Shown here: piece after piece, positions 6,092 through 9,172 of the stretch
Position numbering within the stretch: the first letter of the stretch is position 1
How the letters are laid out: each line of letters starts with the position of its first letter
NCBI GenBank assembly: GCA_016179715.1
Contig: JACPCQ010000032.1
Coordinates: 1 to 9,172 of the forward strand
From: Parcubacteria group bacterium
GTDB taxonomy: Bacteria; Patescibacteriota; Minisyncoccia; JACPCQ01
Length of the DNA: 9,172 nt
Direction of reading: 5' to 3'
Position numbers and translations under genes: made by a program
Notes under the pieces: generated by a model
What the model saw: the letters and a program-made list of their open reading frames with translations, nothing else
Told to the model about the DNA's origin: nothing
Databases searched by the model: none

Positions 6092-6661
6092 TGATTGAGT
6101 TGAGGCCGTGTCCTCAACTCGGTTTAACTTGTGCGCGATCACGGCGCGTTTGAACTGACGACGACGACTACGCGGTGGCTTTGGTGGACCTCGCGGCCTG
6201 GATCCGGATCCCGCCCCGGGATCCGAAGTTTGTTGTGGAGGATAGACGACTCCGTCTACACCGCTCTCTGACCAAGAGGAGTACCCAACTTGGGTCTCCT
6301 CACTTGGCGGCGCCGTCATGGGCAGCGCCGTCCAGTCGAATCCCCTCACCCGGAGGGGAAATCCGTCCATGGTGGGGATTTCATCCACCCACTTGGGCTG
6401 CGGCTGGCACTCGAGAGTGAAGCTCTCCATGTGCCTCTTGGCACGGAGGAGCGCACCATCTCCGCTGTAGTGTGCCGATCCCCCACCCTTGTGGAGCCGT
6501 TGGCTCCACGGAAAGATGACGGTGACCCTGTCGCGATCCGTCGCGACATAGATCCGAAGTGGCTTGTCCCAACCGAGGTCGGGCCGCTCGTACGAGCAGG
6601 CCAGACGGGATGGGATGCTCTGGTCGGCACGATTTCCGGGAGACATTTCGATTGTGTTCAT
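6092..6661 (-). CDS. Orphan reading frame, unknown function, end uncertain
   Basis: ATG 6661 is preceded by AAAGGAG with 6-nt spacing, one of the best ribosome binding sites here. The product begins MNTIEMSPGNRADQSIPSRL and has a beta-hairpin-like segment PLRIYVATDRDRVTVIFPW (about residues 34-52). KWVDEIPTMDGFPLRVRGFD follows, about residues 92-111, and then a Pro-, Arg- and Ser-rich tail. Third codon positions are clearly richer in G and C than second positions, and TTA, CTA and TCA codons are nearly absent, which favours coding. I do not recognise the family. No stop exists in this frame before UXS: the frame runs through the terminator and the UXS promoter into UXS. A one-base change near 6150 would end it at a TGA or TAA just before the terminator. 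The end given is where the terminator begins, not a seen stop codon. Confidence 0.45.
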
Positions 6662-6904
6662 GGTCTTCTCCTTTGCCTTGCCTCCCATTTCTGGAGAGGG
6701 CTTGGCTCTACATGGTTTGCGTTTCTTCCCGCTGGCGACATGCCAACGATGGCCAAGTTTCGGCGCACAATTCGGAAGATGTATTCCGAACTCTGCGCCA
6801 AAACCCGGCAGAGAAACCGCTTGCATAGTCAACTATGTTTTTTCAAAGAGCTAACTCGCTAATTCAAGAGGAAATCTACCCGCTGCCTTAACCCCTCAAA
6901 TTAT
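6662..6904 (-). promoter_or_regulatory. Long structured 5' leader with mutually exclusive hairpins
   Basis: The roughly 240-nt region between the predicted start of transcription and ATG 6661 carries the large hairpin 6758-6803, a 6-bp hairpin 6731-6747 and a 6-bp hairpin 6681-6699 just upstream of the Shine-Dalgarno. CTCTGC/GCAGAG (6791-6796 with 6808-6813) forms an alternative stem that shares bases with the large hairpin, so both cannot form at once. That is typical of regulatory leaders. A CATAGT-TG-ACTATG repeat lies at 6824-6837. No known riboswitch class is recognised. Confidence 0.5.
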
Positions 6905-6910
6905 GTATTA

Positions 6911-6939
6911 AATATAGCATATATCATCTATCCTGTCAA
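6911..6939 (-). promoter_or_regulatory. Near-consensus promoter
   Basis: TTGACA (6939-6934), exactly 17 bp, then TATATT (6916-6911) preceded by TGC, an extended -10. It is among the strongest promoters in the window and faces the structured leader. Confidence 0.8.
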
Positions 6940-6978
6940 GCACAATAGCTATGATTCAATCAATGCCCAAAAACCAAC

Positions 6979-6999
6979 AAAAAAGCCCTTATTTTAAGG
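6979..6999 (-). terminator. Short intrinsic terminator
   Basis: CCTTA-AAA-TAAGG followed by GCTTTTTT on the minus strand. The stop codon TAA (6991-6989) of an upstream coding fragment lies inside the hairpin. Confidence 0.55.
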
Positions 7000-7371
7000 A
7001 TAATTTCGTATCTTCCGGTTTGGTCGTTGGCGCAAATTCTTCCTGTAAAGTCAGCCGCACTTCGCGCCGATGAATTGGTTGAATAAAAATTGGAAAGGTA
7101 TCAGTCCGGCGCACTTTAGGAGAACAGGCTCCCTTGTTTGCTCAAGAGCAGGGCGATTGATTCGCAAATGGCTCTCAAAAAGCCGTTGAGTTTTATCGTG
7201 GTGGCTGTTTACAACACCGCTTGGACTTACTTTAGCAAAAAATCTTGATTTTGAGTAGAGCTTTACCCCTTCACACACCCCTTCATTCGCTCGGTCGCGG
7301 CTTGAAGGGGTAGCTTGGGCAATATCACGCTTAAACACTCGCTTCTTTTCCCTCACTCCTCGCAAAATCAA
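6989..7371 (-). pseudogene. Degenerate coding remnant, unknown
   Basis: Three minus-strand frames each show protein-like pieces but none spans the region. One frame is open from 7371 to 7051 (including FESHLRINRPALEQTREPVL). A second has IKLNGFLRAICESIALLLSK up to a stop at 7116. A third, open from 7141 to 6989, ends RTDTFPIFIQPIHRREVRL, then TLQEEFAPTTKPEDTKLSLK, directly at a terminator. The last piece looks like a genuine C-terminus. A one-base shift near 7130 would join the second to the third. I do not recognise the protein. It lies downstream of the TraG-like gene in the same direction. Non-coding sequence is the alternative. Confidence 0.3.
7264..7312. repeat. ACCCCTTCA direct and inverted repeats
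   Basis: TACCCCTTCA (7264-7273) and ACCCCTTCA (7277-7285) are direct copies, and TGAAGGGGTA (7303-7312) is the inverted copy. Either left copy can pair with the right one. Function unknown. Confidence 0.6.
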
Positions 7372-7513
7372 AGTCCGACTTCACTACGGAAAAGGTTGCT
7401 CCGCTCCTCGCTTCGCTCGTCGCTCCGCAAGTCGCGGGGTCGCGTCTGGTGGCTCGGCCTTCTCCTTCCGTCCCGCTATTTCTTTTTGCTCGTCGTGGGG
7501 GGGCGAGAGCGTT
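7372..7513. other. GC-rich, low-complexity intergenic segment
   Basis: This stretch has repeated GCTCCGC, CTCGCTTCGCTCG and related near-palindromic words and a GGGGGGG run near 7498-7503. No convincing gene is seen. It separates the TraG-like stop at 7514 from the degenerate remnant. Confidence 0.5.
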
Positions 7514-8803
7514 TTATTTTTCAAACCAATTTTTTAATTTTTCTTCCACAATATCGCGCGGTGTAGCGTAGCGTTCCCGCGATATTCGTAAAACCGTGTC
7601 CCGCTCCGCTTCCCGTCCGGTAGGTTTCAAAGGCGGAAAGGTGATGGCGGAGAAAGCGTGAGACATTTTCCCGTCTATCAAGAGCCGCAAGGCGATATGA
7701 TGATTGTCCAAATTCTCCAAATCCTCGCTCGTAAATACGGGCTTCATTTCTTCAGAGAGTTCTTTGGCGTCGTAACTGCCGACGCGGAAGGAAATGACAG
7801 TCCCGACGTTCCCGAAAACGGCGTGCTTGATACCTTCGGGCAGTTGGTAGAGGTATTGGTGGGCGAGGTTGAGGTTCAAGCGGTATTTACGAGCTTCGGA
7901 GAGAATAGACGGGAAAATGTCGGTGGAAAAATTCTGAAACTCGTCTATATAGAGATAGAAGTCCTTGCGGACTTCCTCCGGCAAGTTCTGCCGCTCCAAA
8001 GCGGAGAGATACATTTTCGTTACGATAGCCGAACCGAGCAGGTTTGATTTATCCTCGCCGACCTTTCCTTTGGAAAGATTGGCTAAAAGAATCCGCTTTT
8101 GGTCCATAACAAAACCGAAATCAACCGAGCTTTTTGCTTGGCCGACTATGTTCCGCATTTGGGGAGAAGTGAGAAGCTGTCCGACCTTGTTTTGGACGGG
8201 CGAGATTATTTCCTTGCGAAAGCGTAAATCATAACTCTCGTAATCTTCAATCCAAAACATTTTTACAACGGGGTCCTTGATGTTAGCGACGATAAGTTTC
8301 CTGAAATCATCATCAACGAGCATACGATACACGCCGAGCAAAGTTTGCCCGGGCGTGTCCATCAAAGCCAAGACGCAATTATATAAAATGTGTTCAAGGC
8401 GGGGACCCCAAAACTCCTTCCACAAATGCCGGAATACGGAAATGAGCGATGAGGCGACGAGCTGTTTCTCCTCATCACCCTTCGCTTCAAGTATGTTGAT
8501 AGCGACAGGGTGCTCGTTGTCCGCCGGATTGAAATAGACGACTTCGTTTGTCCGCGTTTTCGGTATGTAGTTTAAGATGTCCTCCACCAAGTCGCCGTGA
8601 GGATCAACAAGAGCGACGCCGTGATTCAAGCGGAGGTCTTGAATGACCATGTTTTTAATAAGGGTGGATTTGCCCGTCCCCGTCTTGCCGATGATGTAAA
8701 TATGATGGCGGCGGTCTTTTGGCTTTATGCCGAACGCGCGACGCTTCTCCCGAAAAGTGGTCTCGCCGAGCGATTCTATTTCGTCCAAATGATGTTCGTC
8801 CAA
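7514..8803 (-). CDS. TraG/VirD4/HerA-like P-loop ATPase (type IV coupling-type)
   Basis: The family pumps DNA or couples substrates to type IV secretion or conjugation machinery at the membrane. Walker A is IIGKTGTGKST (residues 37-47), followed by LVDPHGD (65-71). Walker B is FYLYIDEFQNF (residues 282-292; D287, E288), and the AHQYLYQL sensor region is at 314-321. HAVFGNVGTVISFRVG and the C-terminal PPLKPTGR complete the RecA-like domain. At 429 residues it is short: N-terminal membrane or accessory parts seen in many relatives are missing. The start is a TTG at 8803 with only a distant AGGAAA, 14 nt upstream. Family-like residues (ETSFYNLDEHHL) seem to continue upstream of it to an in-frame TAG at 8833. 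So the gene may be 5'-truncated or use an unusual start. It is preceded by a structured leader and terminator. Confidence 0.85.
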   Translation of the reverse strand: MDEHHLDEIESLGETTFREKRRAFGIKPKDRRHHIYIIGKTGTGKSTLIKNMVIQDLRLNHGVALVDPHGDLVEDILNYIPKTRTNEVVYFNPADNEHPVAINILEAKGDEEKQLVASSLISVFRHLWKEFWGPRLEHILYNCVLALMDTPGQTLLGVYRMLVDDDFRKLIVANIKDPVVKMFWIEDYESYDLRFRKEIISPVQNKVGQLLTSPQMRNIVGQAKSSVDFGFVMDQKRILLANLSKGKVGEDKSNLLGSAIVTKMYLSALERQNLPEEVRKDFYLYIDEFQNFSTDIFPSILSEARKYRLNLNLAHQYLYQLPEGIKHAVFGNVGTVISFRVGSYDAKELSEEMKPVFTSEDLENLDNHHIALRLLIDGKMSHAFSAITFPPLKPTGREAERDTVLRISRERYATPRDIVEEKLKNWFEK

Positions 8804-8833
8804 ATTATAAAAACTTGTTTCCTGTCGTTTCTA

Positions 8834-8865
8834 TAAAGACAAAAGGGCGATTGCTCGCCCTTTTG
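8834..8865 (-). terminator. Intrinsic terminator 37 nt upstream of the TraG-like start
   Basis: CAAAAGGGCGA pairs perfectly with TCGCCCTTTTG (11 bp, 4-nt loop, 8840-8865), followed by T-rich TCTTTATAG on the minus strand. It lies between the promoter at 9020-9047 and the ATPase gene, so it could be conditional. Confidence 0.75.
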
Positions 8866-9013
8866 CCGTGTGCCCTAACTTATTAAATCGTGTCCATTCC
8901 GTCCTCAATCAATCGGGGAAAGATTGTTTGAAGGTCGGGAGCGGCTTTTGTATTTCCCCAAGCCGTCCCGCCCGCGACATCCTTTGTGCAGGAGAAGCGG
9001 GGGTAATGAAACT
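8840..9013 (-). ncRNA. Candidate structured RNA: leader or attenuator of the TraG-like gene
   Basis: From a predicted start near 9013 to the terminator the RNA is about 175 nt. Three hairpins sit nearly back to back: C at 9001-8971 (CCCGC/GCGGG with inner TCCT/AGGA), B at 8970-8936 (11 bp with one bulge) and A at 8934-8903 (about 11 bp with one mismatch and one bulge). The loop of B contains GGGGAAA and the loop of A is TTTCCCC, a perfect 7-nt complement, so a kissing-loop fold is possible. The layout promoter, structured domain, terminator, gene is that of a riboswitch or attenuator. Against this, a 45-codon frame without a normal start codon (9020-8883) also looks protein-like. Confidence 0.5.
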
Positions 9014-9041
9014 TGATTATTTATACCATCTTTAGTATAAA
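9013..9041 (+). promoter_or_regulatory. Promoter of the gene at 9049, likely leaderless
   Basis: TTGATT (9013-9018), a 17-bp spacer and TATAAA (9036-9041). The ATG at 9049 is 7 nt past the -10 box, so the transcript should begin at or next to the start codon. There is no Shine-Dalgarno. Confidence 0.6.
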
Positions 9042-9047
9042 TGTCAA
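9020..9047 (-). promoter_or_regulatory. Promoter toward the TraG-like gene
   Basis: TTGACA (9047-9042), a 16-bp spacer and TATAAA (9025-9020) on the minus strand. It overlaps the plus-strand promoter almost completely. The two -10 boxes are the arms of the inverted repeat TTTATAC-CATCTTTA-GTATAAA (9020-9041). Confidence 0.65.
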
Positions 9048-9048
9048 G

Positions 9049-9172
9049 ATGAAACAGGTCAGAACCGCCTCTAAACGAATAGGGTTTATTCAAATCCCCG
9101 TTATAACAATCGTCGTGGTGTCTATCTTGCTTGTAGCTTTTGGGGCTAATGTTCTTTTTAGCTCAAAAGATG
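9049..9172 (+). CDS. Membrane-anchored protein, N-terminal part
   Basis: ATG 9049 opens a frame to the window edge. The visible 41 residues are a basic N-terminus (MKQVRTASKRIGFIQ) followed by one hydrophobic segment (IPVITIVVVSILLVAFGANV, about residues 16-35) and then polar FSSKD. This is a signal anchor or signal peptide with the C-terminus outside. The family cannot be told from this. Expression would be from the promoter at 9013-9041 on a leaderless message. Confidence 0.6.
   Translation, partial: MKQVRTASKRIGFIQIPVITIVVVSILLVAFGANVLFSSKD

Larger units (their letters stand above)
6053..6904 (-). ncRNA. Candidate large structured transcript (structured mRNA or large ncRNA)
   Basis: The unit runs from a near-consensus promoter (6939-6911) to an intrinsic terminator (6089-6053), about 850 nt. 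Perfect or nearly perfect hairpins occur along its whole length. The largest, 6758-6803, has 10 outer pairs, a short symmetric junction, a 7-bp inner stem and a 6-nt loop. Others are at 6731-6747, 6681-6699, 6586-6597, 6529-6548, 6491-6509, 6431-6444, 6341-6359, 6278-6299, 6243-6258, 6205-6225 and 6097-6120. In four non-coding stems, base pairs that are G-U on the minus strand would be A-C mismatches on the plus strand, which points to selection on the minus-strand RNA. A reading frame with a good ribosome binding site starts at 6661, so the RNA may be a structured mRNA rather than purely non-coding. No tmRNA, RNase P, SRP or group I core is recognisable. Confidence 0.5.

Noticed and set aside
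4964..6661. A 565-residue fusion of the orphan protein with UXS
   Set aside because: A terminator, an AT-rich promoter region and the clean Rossmann start at 5911 lie within; the open frame is better explained by chance or a lost stop.
6290..6862. A 190-codon plus-strand reading frame
   Set aside because: It shares codon boundaries with the minus-strand frame and is open because TTA, CTA and TCA codons are rare there; promoter and terminator point the other way.
6053..6904. tmRNA, RNase P RNA, SRP RNA or a group I intron
   Set aside because: No tRNA-like ends, no conserved RNase P core, no SRP apical motif and no intron core could be found by eye on either strand.
9061..9082. Resemblance to the IS left end (GAACC-CCTCT-GAATA pattern)
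   Set aside because: The match is interrupted, lies inside a coding frame and has no partner repeat; probably chance.
1..9172. CRISPR array
   Set aside because: No regularly spaced direct repeats were seen.

Overview
The window looks like a compact bacterial genome of the Candidate Phyla Radiation (Patescibacteria, Parcubacteria-like). This is inferred from small genes, a DUF378 mini-protein, an IS481-type element, tRNAs without encoded CCA, a HerA/TraG-type ATPase and many orphan reading frames; no single marker proves it. UGA is read as stop: release factor 2 at the left edge keeps the classic programmed frameshift at an in-frame UGA, so the UGA-recoding lineages (Gracilibacteria, Absconditabacteria) are unlikely.

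Layout. (1) 1-1250, minus strand: a tRNA-Thr(GGT)/tRNA-Thr(CGT) pair with a good promoter, then a galU gene broken by an internal deletion plus frameshift, then the 5' part of prfB. (2) 1317-2306, plus strand: a promoter, a small lipoprotein gene, and an overlapping small gene, ended by a terminator shared with the convergent four-helix membrane protein at 2332-2841. (3) 2953-3771: an IS481-like insertion whose transposase has lost the segment holding the second catalytic Asp. (4) 3804-4287: a DUF378 membrane protein with its own terminator, a two-tier inverted repeat, and a possible plus-strand mini-transcript. (5) 4250-6028, minus: UDP-glucuronate decarboxylase (UXS) coupled to a P-loop kinase. 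(6) 6053-6939, minus: a self-contained unit with a near-consensus promoter and an intrinsic terminator, a roughly 240-nt structured leader and an orphan reading frame full of perfect hairpins. (7) 6979-7513: degenerate coding remnants and GC-rich sequence. (8) 7514-9047, minus: a TraG/HerA-like ATPase preceded by a promoter, three abutting hairpins with mutually complementary loops, and an intrinsic terminator, which is the layout of a riboswitch or attenuator. (9) A divergent membrane-anchored gene begins at 9049 and runs off the window.

GalU and UXS belong to the same UDP-sugar route (glucose-1-P to UDP-glucose, UDP-glucuronate, UDP-xylose); the UDP-glucose dehydrogenase linking them is not here, and galU is interrupted as written. 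The two most interesting items are the structured transcripts at 6053-6904 and 8840-9013. The first shows strand-specific G-U pairs, and the second has a 7-nt loop-loop complementarity directly upstream of the ATPase gene. Both may be undescribed RNA elements. All calls rest on reading the sequence; no database search or folding program was run.
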